From contig CM072336.1 of the NCBI GenBank assembly GCA_036874045.1, positions 1,012,001-1,076,000 on the forward strand: a stretch of DNA of 64,000 nt. Reading direction: 5' to 3'. The notes beneath the pieces are model-generated. The model did no database searches, had not been told where the DNA came from, and worked only from the letters and a program-made list of their open reading frames with translations. This DNA comes from Cymodocea nodosa (Eukaryota; Streptophyta; Magnoliopsida; Alismatales; Cymodoceaceae). This document shows, one piece after another, positions 1 through 13,330 of this stretch. Numbering within the stretch: position 1 is the first letter of the stretch; every line of letters starts with the position of its first letter. The translations under genes were made by a program, and so were the position numbers.

Positions 1-1387
1 AGAGATCATATGGTAAATTGTCCCATTGGTTTGAGGAGATTGACTCAATTGTCTAATATTACAGTTAAGTTTTCAAAAGAATCTGTCAAAATCTAATGGT
101 TGTGCAATAGAAGACTAAGATAGCATTTGTAATTATTGTAACTAAGGTTTATATCTTTTCCTATAAATAGGGATGTAACTTCACAAGCTCATATGTACCA
201 TTATTAACATTTGAAGAGCTAAGACACTTATGGGCGTAGGCTCTTGTTGAATCACGTTAAATCTTGTGTGTGTTAATATTCTACTTTCTTCTTCTTCTTA
301 TTCTTCTTTATATTCCAACCATTGTGAGCCAAGATGGTGAGTTTCTCTACATGTAAATAGACACAACCCTTTCATTAGCAAGCTCCAGATTAGAACATTG
401 GAGAATAAGAGAGAAGACTTTAAGAAAGAGAGAGTGAGAAAAAGAGCAAAGGTTATTACAATCTCGTCATCTCCACTCTTCCCAATAACTAGTACTAGAG
501 CATAAGTTCCAAACGGACGTGCAGTGAAGAATGTCATTGACAGGAGCGTAGTGTATTGTACTGCGATAGCTAGTTCACCATTTACTTGGTGAAAAACCTA
601 AAGTTTCACTCAAGATCCAAGTATATCAAGATGATGTACTACTTTATCTATGAATAGATAGAGGATGGTAGACTTAACCTCTAGAAGGTAAAGGAAGCTA
701 AGAATACAACAAATGCCCTTACCAAGGTGGTCTCGTTTGAAAAGCTAAAATTCTACTAAAGCTTGATGAGTCTTAGGAACATGAATCAAGGAAACCGATG
801 CTAAATGCAGAAACCCTACAACAGAGTTACAAGGACCTAGACACAATAAGTAAAAAGACAGTCTCTAAGTGAGAGATTGTTAAGGTAGATGTTAGGAGTT
901 AATCTTCAGCTCACAAGTCGGTAGTTAGAGTCAAAGGTGAAAGTTGGAACATCAACCATAAAATCTGGAAGAGATCATCTAGTTATTCGACAAATTATCT
1001 GAGGAGGTTGACTCAATTGTCTAACATTGTAGTCAAGGAAGTTTTTAAAAGAACTTGTCGAATCTGATGGTTGTACAATTATTGTAATTAGGATTTGTAT
1101 CCTTCCTTATTAGTATTTTAAGAGTTAAGACATCTGTAGACGTAAGTTGTTACTAAATCATGTTAAATCTTATATGTGTTCATCTTCTACTCTCTTATTT
1201 TTTTTATTCTTCATATTTCAACCGCTGCGAGGTAAGAAGGTGAATTTCTTCATGTGCAAACAGACACACCCCCTTCATTGGTAAGCTCTAGGTCAAGATA
1301 TTAAAGAATAAGAGAGAAAACTATGAGAAAGGAAGCAAAAATGATTGCAGTCTCGTTATCTCAACTCTTCTCAACAAGAAATACTAG
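1..1387 (+). mobile_element. Ty1/copia-type LTR retrotransposon fossil, cut by the left window edge
   Basis: Bases 1-505 and about 965-1387 are diverged direct copies of one segment, with matching landmarks in the same order (a GAGGAGRTTGACTCAATTGTCTAA block, a Val-tRNA-like spacing of TATA and leader, and a GAATAAGAGAGA block). They read as the two LTRs. The right LTR seems to begin near 878 with TGTT, directly after a purine-rich tract. The left LTR begins outside the window. Between them, about 600-775 recalls the C-terminal tail of a copia RNase H domain. The interior is far too short for a whole element, so it is internally deleted and broken. The LTRs differ at many positions, which points to an old insertion. 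Outer ends are uncertain by tens of bases. Confidence 0.75.
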
Positions 1388-1759
1388 ATTAAAACTATTC
1401 TTTACTTAAAATTCTTAACGCCATCCAATAATTTTTTCAGATAGGAATTACCGATAGTGACACCTGTGGTCTTACCTAGCGATTCAGCTAATTTTTTTCA
1501 ATGAAATAATACATGGGAGAGTGAAAATATCGTATAAATTTTATTATCACATAACTATAAATATATGATGAAGTTTTTATTTAAATTAAATAAATATTAA
1601 TGCTTCATTGAATGTTTTAAAATTCAACACTTATTTTGTTAAGTTCTAACTATAATAATAATAAGTATAAATCTAATTGATATGAAATTTTAATATCTTA
1701 GATTAACTAATAATATAATTATATTTATATTTTTTTAATATAAATTTTAACTCTTCTTA
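1388..1759. other. AT-rich spacer
   Basis: Low-complexity AT-rich sequence between the copia fossil and the GC-richer putative leader exon. I see no coding potential. It should contain the promoter of the downstream DCD gene, but no clear TATA box stands out. Confidence 0.5.
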
Positions 1760-1922
1760 TATCGATTTTGTGACATTTCTCGCCCGTTCCTCCGGACATT
1801 TCTCCGTTTCCCTCTTCTCGTTTCGCCCTAAAGGCCAGCTGTCTCTACTCCATTCAACTCCCGATCTTATCTCAGCCAAGCCACTGCTTGCTCGCCGGAC
1901 GCAACAGCGACAAGCCGACTAG
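1760..1922 (+). other. Probable 5' UTR exon of the DCD-domain gene
   Basis: A pyrimidine- and GC-rich block stands out from AT-rich flanks and ends in an AG|GTACAC donor at 1922/1923. It has no open frame of note. The next supported exon on this strand starts after a TTTATCAG acceptor at 7035, 21 bases before the DCD start codon. The simplest reading is a non-coding first exon with a leader intron of about 5.1 kb (1923-7035). It could instead be the first exon of an unseen non-coding transcript. The transcription start is not determined. Confidence 0.45.
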
Positions 1923-3139
1923 GTACACAGCATGACTTGGAAAGCGTCGCGTCTTTTTTTTTTTCCTGCTTCTGTTGTCTGCTGCTGTTTAAATCATCAT
2001 GTTCTGATCGTTTTTTGAGACGATAGTTAACTTCTTACATCATAATCGCCTCAGTGGCTTCTGAAGTTTTCGAAGCGTTGATAAGGCTTAGGATTTAGGG
2101 CATATGTTGCATCGAATAGCGGAGAATATGTTACGTCAAAAGCGCATGAGAAAATGGTGTTGCTTTCTTAGACGGTCATTGTGGTTGAACTTGCGCTGTA
2201 CATTAGCATGGAAAATGCCCCCCCTCGAGGGTTTGCTAGTGTCGTCTGTGATGACATAGTGGCAAAGTCTCTTTGTGGTTGCGAGCTCAGGTCTTTGATC
2301 CACCGTAAGGGATTGAGTCTCACTTTTTGACATCATTCAAGTGAGCAGGGATGTTCGAATATGTGTAAATCTGGCAGTTCTGAAAGATATGTGCCTTATT
2401 TATGAGATAAATATTCAGGTGTCTTCCATGAAATTCTTGGACCTGGACGCTTAAACAATTATACTCCAAAATTTTGTAAGAGATGAAGCACGGTGGTGGC
2501 CGCTGTGGTGCATCCCTACACTTCTCCCAGTAACATTGAATATATGGTTTAGAATTATAGTTACTGTATAGGTGCTGATTTGTAGAAAATCCATAGTATG
2601 GTTTCTCTGATACAAAGTGATATGTTAATTTTGCTAAGCAATAGGATTGCAGTAGAAATACAACAGCCATGATCAATTCCTTAGTCCTACTGGTCGGCAA
2701 CGTGAATTAATTTTCTCTAATTATTCATATCCATCTCTCTTCTCTCCATTATGCTATGCAATTTTCTTTCCCACTATTTCCGGCCACAGTTTATTTGGAT
2801 TCATCCAGTTTATTAAAACTCTTTCCACACTGTTGCATTTATAACTTATAATCTTTCTTTGAATATAATTAAATCATCCAAGATAACTTTCTTTAATTTT
2901 ATCCTCAGTTAGTAAAATCCTCACTTTACGTAGGAGAGATTCATTTTGCAAGTTATCTCCTGTATACTGTTCCTGAAATTCTCCTATGTTTTGCATGTGT
3001 TTCTTTATTTAACAACCCAACACTCCAATGTCTACACCATGTCAGACAAATGGATGCCTTTACAGTTTACACACACGTATAGATGATAGATATTAAATAT
3101 CTCTAATTGTTCATTTAAGAATCTCACAACCATCCATAC

Positions 3140-4720
3140 CTTCATTATTGATCTTATCATTAATCAATGCCTTGATCCCACTATATGAGGTTGGCCTCAT
3201 GTTGAATGGATGTTCTACAGAATTCTTATTTTAATTTTAGGGTGCATGCTTTTATCACATAATACACTTGACACGTTTCTCCATTTTATCCAGCCTAAAT
3301 CAATTATTCGAATCACATATTCTATAATTTCTCTATTGCTATTTATTATAGATCCTAAATGTCTAAAATTCTTGCTTTTAGTGTCTTTTAACCATCCAAT
3401 TTTATGTTTTTATCATTGTTCCTATCATTAGTAAATTTACACTTCATGTATTTAGTCTTTTATGCAGTTTAAATCCTTTAGATTTTAAGGTATCACTTCA
3501 TAATTAATTTAAAATTTTCTTACCTTAGTTTCATCATTTAAAATGATATCATTAACAAATAGGAAATACTAAGGTATTTCTCTTTGAAATTTGTTGTTAT
3601 TTTATCCATAATTAGGACAAATTGGTAAGGACTTAGAGATGATCCTTGATCTAAACTTGTTTTAATTGGAATTCTTTGTCATTCCTTCAATAGTTTTAAT
3701 GCAAGTTATTACTTCGTATATGTTTTTGATCATATCAATCTATCATTATATTAGTGCAAAAGAAATTAAAAAAAGTAGGGGTAGGCCTAAAATTACTTGG
3801 TTAGGAATTATAAGAAAATATTTAAATTTATGTACTTTAATAAAAAATATGACCATAGATAGAAATACATGGAAGAAAAGGATTCATCTGATAGACTGCA
3901 CATAGTGGGATTATGGTTTGGATTGTTGTATCAATATAACATTATACCTAATGGGTATTTCTTTTCTTTTTAATTGTCACTACAATAAGTTTTTAGGTAT
4001 ACTATCCTAAGATTTTTCTAAGTCAATGAATGTTATATGAAGGCCTTTTTCTTAAGCCTAAAATTATTAAAATTTTGTTAGGGAGAAGGATTTTCAATTC
4101 CCAGATTATTCCAAAATCCTGATTTTGCACACTACTCTAGGTAAGAAGAATCTAATGATTTCAGTCACTATTGAGTATAATGTTTGGAAAGGATGAACGT
4201 TTATGTCTGGGTGACATTGTAAAAATGCTATGATAAGTGCGGGTGGAGAATACAAGATAGTTGTAGATAATTTAGATTATCTTCAATTCTCTGATACCGT
4301 TTGCCCAGGCACAAAAGTAGCATTGTGAATTTTGTAGATAATCTTGATTTTTGGTGATTGTGGTTACATGCCTTTATATTTGTTCAATTTCTTTTTCTTA
4401 AAGTTTTTATCATATGACTCATTAATTCTGTACCATGATAATTAATACAATATTGTATATCATTCTTATTCTTAAATATAGGTATTAAAAAAAAAATTTC
4501 CATTCATTTTAGACATCTCACTTGTCTATAAAATTATATTAAATAGTTTAGTTATCTACTTAATTTTTTATGAAATGCGACATCCAATTCAAAATAGACG
4601 TCCTCTTTCCACCTTTTTGTGGAACTATCCTAACAATCTCAACTTCACCCACGCATTTCTAAAGCTCAATAGGAATACCATCAAGTTCATTATCTTTCCC
4701 GATGTTTTAGTTCATCCATA
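3140..4720 (-). mobile_element. RTE-type LINE remnant (reverse transcriptase), minus strand
   Basis: Reading the minus strand from about 4720 down, pieces of a plant LINE reverse transcriptase appear in family order: a GIPIE..KCVGEVEIV-like piece (about 4690-4620), NYHG-ELMSHMIK (about 4440-4400), LHITFIDLEKS-DSIPKNLL (about 4050-3985), DQGSSLSPYQFVLIMD (about 3650-3600), FVNDIILNDET (about 3550), FRHLGSIIN (about 3360) and GWIKWRNVSSVLCDK (about 3280). It ends near 3140 with the AGTGGGATCAAGGCA-type 3' end. Many stops and frame changes make it dead. The motif seen as FADD in active elements is FVND here. A plus-strand LINE tail interrupts it near 3745-3950. Confidence 0.7.
3745..3950 (+). 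mobile_element. RTE-type LINE 3' tail nested in the opposite-strand LINE
   Basis: The plus strand encodes KSRGRPKITWLGIIRKYLN, then IDRNTWKKRIHLID. This is the familiar C-terminal tail of plant RTE-type LINE ORFs (RGRPKKTWLEVV... then DR..WR.RIHVADP). It is followed by AGTGGGATTATGG, close to the usual 3' end. It sits between the FIDLEK and DQGSSLSPY parts of the minus-strand element, where the family has only about 45 residues, so about 200 bp of extra sequence is explained by insertion. It is 5'-truncated, as is normal for LINEs. Confidence 0.65.
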
Positions 4721-5289
4721 GTTAAGATAAAAACATAAGTGCTAGGGTTTGAACCTTAGTATAAGCCACAAATTTATTTGTGACAATGTATACTACTTTG
4801 TCATTCACATTTTTGATGACATCAGTGCAACCAATAGATATGTTCTTTTAAAGATGCACCATAATAACACCTTTTGTCTAATCCAAAACACTTTTTCAAG
4901 TCAATGAAAAGCATGTGAAGATTGCATCTTCACAAAATATGGGTGTCGAAATGACAGAACTTGTGTGTGATTTGTAGTAACCTTATTGTAAACAAATGTG
5001 CTGTATGTTAAACTCATTTTCTTCTACTTAATTTTAATTTCAGATCCAACAATTTTAATTTTCTATTTATTCTTATTTTTTCAACCAAGTGTAGCCTCAT
5101 AATAGATAAAGTCGACCAAGTTTTAGGCTTCCCATGTTGTTAAATGGATGATGTAGTAAAGAATAACAAAATACTTCACTATGAGCAGCTTATAGTTGGA
5201 GATTGTTGAACATGTTGGATCTTAGATCTTTATGACTGCATGAAACCTGCAGTAGGGTTCGTGTAGTTCTACATGTCTTATGAACTTCA

Positions 5290-5456
5290 AACAGGAAAAA
5301 TCCAATGCATGAGTCTTCCACTAATGCACAATTTGGAGAGGGTTCATTGTATGTAACCCTACCCACCTAAATGAAGAGACTATATTCTTAGATTTGAACT
5401 TGCAACCTCTAGATCACAATGGAGAAATTTCACCATTACATCAAGGCTTTCCCTCT
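5290..5456 (-). repeat. tRNA-derived SINE, Au-SINE-like
   Basis: Read on the minus strand from about 5456, the sequence starts AGGGAAAGCCTTGATGTAAT. It then shows an A-box-like GATGTAATGGTGA, an ATTGTGATCTAGAGG stretch and a B-box-like GTTGCAAGTTCAAATC. The body has a GGGTTACATACAATGAACCC part and a GCATTAGTGGAAGACTC part. This order matches the widespread angiosperm Au SINE as I remember it. Target-site duplications were not identified. It lies in the leader intron of the DCD gene. Confidence 0.65.
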
Positions 5457-7035
5457 ATGAGCTACCATTTAGATTGCTTTTTTTTTTGGCAATCCACATT
5501 TTTAGGAATTTGATAAAATAAACTTATTTGAATGAAGAAAAATAAGCATATATAAAGAATAACTAGAAAAATGAGACTTTCTGATCTGAAGGAAGACATC
5601 ATCATCAACAGTATGCATGCAAATACTTTGTAATGTCCATGATTTGGTCAACTGTATGAAATTGTGCGAAGAAAATAAACTGCATGAAGGAAACAGTCAA
5701 AAAACCTTCTGTTTTGGTTCTGAATTAGGATAGATGTAAATGGAGGCAAATTTCTTTTTTTTTTCTTGAAATGAAGAGAAATGACCTGGACCATATGTTT
5801 TCAATTCAAAATATATCCTTACCGATACTTGAGAGGTTACAGTTTGGTGTTCAATGTTTTGAAGGTTTTAATGTTTGAGAATAAATATTAATTATAATTA
5901 TTCGTTCTTTTTAAGTAGTTTCACTATCATAAGCAGATAGGCTATCTCCTTCCATAGAGAAAAGCTTCAGTCATTGATCTCCTATCATCACTAAAATGGT
6001 ATAAAAATATGACCAACTCACCCTTGTACAAGCAAATATAATGTTTTTAGCTCAAGACTTGTGGACATCTTGGGAACATTGACATAGTGAATGTACGTTT
6101 TCAAACGTTCTGTATCACATGTTTAAAATTCAAAAATATTGCGTATGAAATTAAGACATTGGTGATAGGTTCATTCTTAGGAACCTTATTGCTGGAATTC
6201 ATGATCGACAGAGAATTGATCATTTAACACTTTCACTTTTGAAGATAAGATTCCTAAGGTTATCAAGATTGTTGAGGCATGTATACCTTCTAAATCATTT
6301 TTATTATGTAATTTCAACATCACCAGTCTCCCAATGAAAGTGAATCTATGGTATGCAAGCCATTAACTGGGGTTCACCATTAGAGTCTCCAAAAATGTTG
6401 TCGGATGTGAGGGGTGGCTACATGAACAATGCAACAGTTGATTTTTTTAATATTTTTAGTCTTATGTCATCTCATAATCTCGTCGATTTTGCAATTTCCA
6501 CTACAAAAGAAATTGTTGGAAGTATACAAGTGTCCTTGGTGACAGAATGCATGCCACCTTCATGTGCTTTGAGGAGTGCCACGATGTTTGCCTATTGGTT
6601 TGTGTGAAGATATCAATTCTTGCAGCTGACATTTTGCTTCATGTTTATGAACGGAAATAGACGACCACCATCGCACTTTAAGAGTGCTTGAAAATTATTC
6701 AGTGAGTGAAGACAAGGCTGCTTTCATTGCTGAGGACTATGGTCATGTTGCTTGCTAGAGACCCATACATCATAGTAATCGTATGCTTCATGCTTATCTG
6801 GAAGTATATAAAAAAATCCAAAAGCCCCAACTCCCTCAAGGGAACGAATTCATGTCTAAAAATCAACTACTGGAAGATGCCACACCAAACAAATTAGGTT
6901 TTTACTATTTTTTTCAAAACCCCTTTTCTTCGGAAGCATTAAATGAAGATAGGTTTTTTTATATTTCTTTTTACCATGATAGTTGATAGATGTTACGTCA
7001 TATTATTCTGACGCCTTTCTTTCCTTCATTTATCA
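5457..7035. other. Remainder of the long leader intron, no gene recognised
   Basis: This stretch ends in the acceptor TTTATCAG at 7035. It holds short open frames (for example 6353-6607 and 6706-6986) that match no family I know and have no start or splice context of their own. The middle part (6340-6700) is somewhat less AT-rich than its flanks and may be an old repeat or a lost exon. Confidence 0.4.
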
Positions 7036-7056
7036 GTGATTCAATTAGATTTGTTA

Positions 7057-8607
7057 ATGGAAAAGAGGAAGGCCAAGAACAAAGTTCCTGATGTTTCTCA
7101 GAAGCTAAAGGAATCCAATCCTGAAGGAAGGATTTCGTTGTTGAAACCTGTACCGAAAATCAAGAAATCCTCCCCAGATCAGAGTGTTTTGAAGGCAAAT
7201 ACATCAAGAGAAGCTCCTGTCCAGGAGAAGATAACGGATCCAAAAAGTAACGAGAATGAAAAACACAAAGAAAAAGGTGTTTCTGGAAAAAATGGCAATG
7301 AAACGAAACAGAATGATGAGAAGAACCAAGAGAAGATTAGCGGGTTAATTTTTATATGTAGTGTAAAGACAAAACCGGATTGTTTCCGCTATATGGTGAT
7401 GGGCTTTCCTGAAGGCAAGAAAGAGCTTGTCCTAAATATCAGGCCAGGCTTAAAACTCTTTCTCTACGATTATGATGCTAAATTTCTTTACGGTATCTAT
7501 AAGGCATCATCTCCTGGTGGCTTGAGGCTTGAGCCGGCAGCTTTCAACGGATCATTCATTGCACAGGTCTGACTCATACCCTTATCTTTTGTGAATGTTG
7601 CAGAAGAAATCTCTCACATAATGGTACGGAAAAACTTTATACAACTATATATGTGTCCTTTCAAGAGTGACATTAGTAACATTATTCAGTTTCGATGTCA
7701 TGTCTAAACTTTCCCTGTACTAAATTTTCACGTTATAATTTTTAAAAGGTGCGCTTTGAGGTTGACCGGGATTGTTCACCTTTGCCACCAAACATCTTCA
7801 GCAATGCAATCAAGGAGAACTTTGATGCAAGAAAGAATATACTATTCAGAAATGATTTAAACAAACAACAGGTGAGGGGTTCCCCCAGCATGACTAAATT
7901 AGTTCGTTAGGAACAATAGTTACAGATTTTGATTGTGTTTCTATTTGCCTTTCTTATAGGTAAGCAGGCTTGTTGATTTGTTCCATCGACACTCAGTTCG
8001 GCCAGTGCACCAGCACCAGACCCTTCTTCAAAGTGTTTCACCTGTATCAATTGCCATACCACCGATGACTATTACATTACCTTTGGAAGGCACGTCTCAT
8101 TTGCATCAAGGCATTGTAGCTAGAGCTCAGCATATCCAGCAGCTAACGAAAGAGACTCCAAGGGTGGCTGCTTCTCGTTTAATTAGTGAAAAAGATTATA
8201 GAACTTATGGTCTCTTGCAAAAGCCACCGGGTCACGCATCAGCTCCTTTACCTACCACTAATTTCCCTGCCCCTCTCTTGAGCCCTTACAACACAAGACA
8301 AGAAACTTATCATCCCTATAGCTACAGTGCTACCTCATCATATGCTGCCGTACAACAATATTTTGATGATCATCATGTTGGCGAAGTTCCTAGGGGACCA
8401 AGTGAGATGGCCTATGGACCTAGAGGAGTGTCAACTGCTAAGTATAAAGTGGACGGTGCCGAGAGATTGAGTTCTTCTACACATGTAGGGAATGCTCTAG
8501 CAGTTTATAACCGAAGTCTGCAACAGCCAAGTACTAATGCAGATCTTGCTTCATTGCCGGTGTCATCTCGTTACTCTTTTGCTGGTCCAACTCTTTCTTA
8601 TAGATGA
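7057..8607 (+). CDS. DCD (development and cell death) domain protein
   Basis: There are three coding exons, 7057-7566, 7749-7871 and 7960-8607, all joined in phase 0, giving 426 residues. The ATG at 7057 lies 21 bases after the acceptor at 7035 and is the first in frame. Residues 1-93 are lysine-rich and disordered. The DCD domain runs about 95-223: SGLIFICS start, ECFR-like [32 protein letters not shown], then [15 protein letters not shown] and [10 protein letters not shown]. The C-terminal 200 residues are low-complexity, rich in Ser, Tyr, Pro and His. DCD proteins are plant-specific, and several are induced in development, stress or cell death; the biochemical role is unknown. The peroxidase gene follows 1.2 kb downstream on the same strand. 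The domain call is firm; the leader-exon link is tentative. Confidence 0.9.
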
Positions 8608-9680
8608 TGCGGCAGATTACATCTAATACAAGGGCAGTTGCTTTATGCTCCCACTCCAACTTCCAATGTTTTCCATTCATGAAATCACACTACTTTTTGG
8701 TTTTGGGAAACTGAGGTTAGTCTTCGCCGTCTGATGTGTTCTACTGCTGCTCTGTGAACATCATTTGAATTATTTTATGCATGTAATTCTCCTGTGAAGC
8801 TTGAACGTGATGGCAGGGCGATACATCTGCATAGCTGTTGCCATGGCATTCCTTGGTCGTCTTCTATATTATGCTCCATCACACTTTTTCAGATGGAAAG
8901 CACCTGTCACCTAACACATTGATTAATCGTATTTGAATGTTCATTTAGTATTGGTTGCCATCAACTAAATTAAGAATAACGGCACATAATGGGCGTGAAA
9001 AGTGGACGTTCTTACGTCTGTGTAGAATGTGATTTTCGATGAAACTTCTTGCTCAAAGATTTGCTACTCTATTCCTTTGACACTGCAAAAATGGCTGCAT
9101 GAAGAGTTGAATCCCGAAAAAGTTATTTGCTATATATAATATAGATATAGATAGATATAATGTGGATCGAAACGTCCTAGCAATGAGATTGAGGGAAGTC
9201 ATACAAATTAATAATGACAAACGTTGCCAAATCACATGCAAAGCCAGCTATACAATGGTGTAATAGCGTGCAGGTGGAAGTATGGTGGTTGGTACGTGCA
9301 ACATTAATATGCTGCGTTTTCTATGGTTGAATTTTTTATTTTGACTTTTCATACACGTTTGAATGGGACGGTGAGTCTACCTCAGCCTCTTCGTCAACTC
9401 ATTACAATTACAGAGATCGTACTTTTACATCTAATTCCTTAAATACACGGTAAGATTTTAAGTGGGTTAACTTCCTTTGGCAATTTTTAAAAAAAAAAAT
9501 ATATTATGATGAAATTCAACCGTTTATAAATAAATAATCTAGACTTTCTCATTTTGAAGTTAATTTGGAATCGATCGACATATATTTTTGTGGATCTTAA
9601 GATTTTACACCGGATTTTAAACGTTATTAACCCGAATTAGTTGGCTCCAACTAGTGAAATAAACTAATGCATGGACGCCT
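8608..9680. other. 3' UTR of the DCD gene and peroxidase promoter region
   Basis: About 8608-8900 is mixed-composition sequence typical of a 3' UTR. The rest becomes AT-rich, with a short ATAGATATAG-type simple run near 9140. No coding exon is recognised. Confidence 0.45.
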
Positions 9681-9690
9681 ATATATAAAA
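9681..9690 (+). promoter_or_regulatory. TATA box of the peroxidase gene
   Basis: TATATATAAA lies 105 bases before the peroxidase ATG at 9795, which leaves a leader of about 75 bases. It is a perfect plant-type TATA element in the expected place. Confidence 0.6.
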
Positions 9691-9794
9691 CGAAGAAGGC
9701 AAACATGCAATGGCATCCATCCACAGGCAGCTTAATAAGCTTCCGGCCTGAGCTACCGTACCGGTCTGTCTCGGAACTACTACACTCAGGAGCC

Positions 9795-11132
<1,338 letters not shown>

Positions 11133-11860
11133 TCAGCATCTCACGACACGTTCATTTGTTTTGTTTCATCTGCGTTGGAAATTAATTAATTATACCAAGA
11201 ATAATGATAACATCTCATGTTCTGTTGCAATAATAAATTATTGGCAGGTGTGCGTTGGCCATCGTTGTACTACATCATAGATCATTTATTATTTAACATC
11301 GTGTTTATAATATTTGTAATGCATACATGGAGATTACATTATAGCTGTCCCAATTTTTACATTTGGCTTGCAATTTGTAACATATATATATAGCATATAT
11401 CAAATAATTCCATATATGAAAAGATTTATATACCTATCATCTATATATGTATAAGTTTCACGTTAACGGGGTTGTAATTCACTATATATATATTGTGTCG
11501 TGATAATCTTCCTTGTGCTCTCTTGCATCCTCATGATGATCTATGATATTTTTTAAGATAATATAATTGCATTACAAACATTTTTGAAATATAATAATTA
11601 AATAATATATCATCTATATATTAAAATGTGTACTTCTTTCGATTAATATAATTATTATAACGTTCAACGTGCCGATTTAACCAGCGAAGTATCCGTTTTT
11701 TTCCTCAAAATGTTAAGAAAAGTACCTGTCGATCATCCTCGGGCCTTGCACAACGCCCTGTAGGAAATGGATCCGGATCCGGATCCGGATAAACTTCCCC
11801 GGAGAAGGGCCAGAAGACAAGTTTTAGAGAACGGACCCCTAATTTAACGAGCGACCGAAC
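11133..11860. other. Spacer between peroxidase and bL33 genes
   Basis: AT-rich 3' flank, then GC-richer promoter-like sequence. A short run of GGATCC hexamers (ATCCGGATCCGGATCCGGAT) lies near 11769-11790. No open frame of note. Confidence 0.5.
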
Positions 11861-11940
11861 CAGCGAGTGGTGGTCCTCTTCCCCACCGCCGCCGCAGCTC
11901 TTCTACCTGCTGAAGTCCTCGACGAATCAAATCGCTCTCG

Positions 11941-12168
11941 GTGAGTCCTCGTCTTGTCTTCGTCGTTAAGTCCTTGCAGAAAAGAACGAGAAGTTGCAGC
12001 AGCTCACGGTGAAGTGAAACGTCGAACGTCTGCGAGTGATTCACAATTGATTACGGCTTGTTGCTTGCGTTTTCTTTTCCACCGGGATGGACGTAGATAG
12101 ATCCCCTACGCTCGTGTGGATCGATTCTGTGAATTTTCTTCGATAATAATCGTCGTATTTGTGGACAG
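11941..12168 (+). other. Probable 5' UTR intron of the bL33 gene
   Basis: A GC-rich non-coding block ends at 11940 in TCTCG|GTGAGT, a near-perfect donor. A pyrimidine-rich stretch leads to GTGGACAG at 12168, 17 bases before the bL33 start codon. This fits a leader intron, common in plant housekeeping genes. Confidence 0.55.
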
Positions 12169-12185
12169 ATTGCAGAGCATCGGCG

Positions 12186-12359
12186 ATGGCGAAAGCAAAG
12201 GGTGGTTCGATACTCATCAGGCTGGTATCTGCCGCTGGGACTGGGTTCTTCTACGTGAAGAGGAAGAATCCCAGGAGGATCACCGAGAAGCTCGAGTTCC
12301 GAAAGTACGATCCCAGGGTGAACAAGCACGTCCTGTTCACCGAAGCGAAGATGAAGTGA
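12186..12359 (+). CDS. RPL33: Ribosomal protein bL33, mitochondrial-type, nuclear encoded
   Basis: A single 57-residue coding exon starting [20 protein letters not shown] and ending [10 protein letters not shown]. The bL33 signature is clear: [24 protein letters not shown] and [10 protein letters not shown], matching bacterial L33 of about 55 residues end to end. It would sit near the E site of the large subunit of an organellar ribosome. There is no cleavable presequence, as in the Arabidopsis nuclear L33 family. Cysteine zinc ligands found in some bacterial L33 forms are absent. An in-frame codon lies upstream at 12159, but the ATG at 12186 fits the family start. The next gene, NDUFA8, also serves mitochondria and lies 970 bases downstream. 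Confidence 0.93.
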   Translation: MAKAKGGSILIRLVSAAGTGFFYVKRKNPRRITEKLEFRKYDPRVNKHVLFTEAKMK

Positions 12360-13060
12360 AACATGTCGCAGGGAGCTCGGCGTGGACGTCAATCCCCGTC
12401 GTCCTTCAGATGTGCCCGGGTACGAGCGTAAAGCCGAAGCAACCCACCCTGTCTTGATTTTGGTTAGGGTTTAGGATTACAACCCCTGTAGCTGTGCCCG
12501 GACATAGGTTTGTTGTTTGTGTTAATCTGTAGTAATTGATGATAAGAGAATAAGATAGCTTGCGTTCAAATACATACTTTTTTTTAAAAGGCTTTCTTGT
12601 ATTTGTATTTGTAACATTCTCTTCTTAGTAAATGCCCGCGAATGTAATGTTGAGGTTGGATGAGATGGCCTCTTCTACAGTGCCATCTCCTGTTGCTGCT
12701 TCCGACAGGAAAATAACGCTGGTGGCGCCAGTAGCAACCAAGTCAACCAACATCCATAGTTGAATTGCATTATTTACATAAATTTTAATATCGATAACTA
12801 AATTAAATTAATGTAATGTTGATAACTAATATTAATTAATCGTGAGATTATAAAAAGGTTTAAATTTTCCATTTATGTACGGGAATGATATCAAATTTTA
12901 AAGATTATAATTATAAAAACTTGAGTTTTAGTGAAATTTAACTTAACCACGCCGCTTTACCTTACGTAACACACATGAAATTACGTTTAATCACTTGGGA
13001 AAAAAAAAAGTCGTATGACCGAAGAAATCCTTTAAGTATTTATACGAACTTTTTTTTTTT
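12360..13060. other. Spacer between bL33 and NDUFA8
   Basis: The first 250 bases look like the bL33 3' UTR. The rest is AT-rich, with a poly-T run of 20 near 13050-13069. No gene is seen. Confidence 0.45.
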
Positions 13061-13330
13061 TTTTTTTTTCCGGTAAGGAAAAAGAAGAGTAATTCTAACA
13101 AAGAATAAAGGTAGAAGTGGAGAGTGCGAGAGTCCCCGTCGAAGACAACCACTCTCGGAGCAGAAAACTGGTTGTGTTGTGTTTGGTACGCCTCGATCTC
13201 CCGCCTCCCCTTGCGGTTCCGCGAGCTTACACATCTCGCCGGCGCCGGTGAGTTTCTCTCTGATCTGCTCCCCGAACTCCATCTCTGCTCTTTCTTTGCG
13301 CGCGGATTGCTGTCAGGTTTGGATCTGGTG

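Noticed and set aside
6353-6986. Short frames in the DCD leader intron as possible upstream exons
   Set aside because: No recognisable domain, and no splice sites that join them in frame to the exon at 7036.
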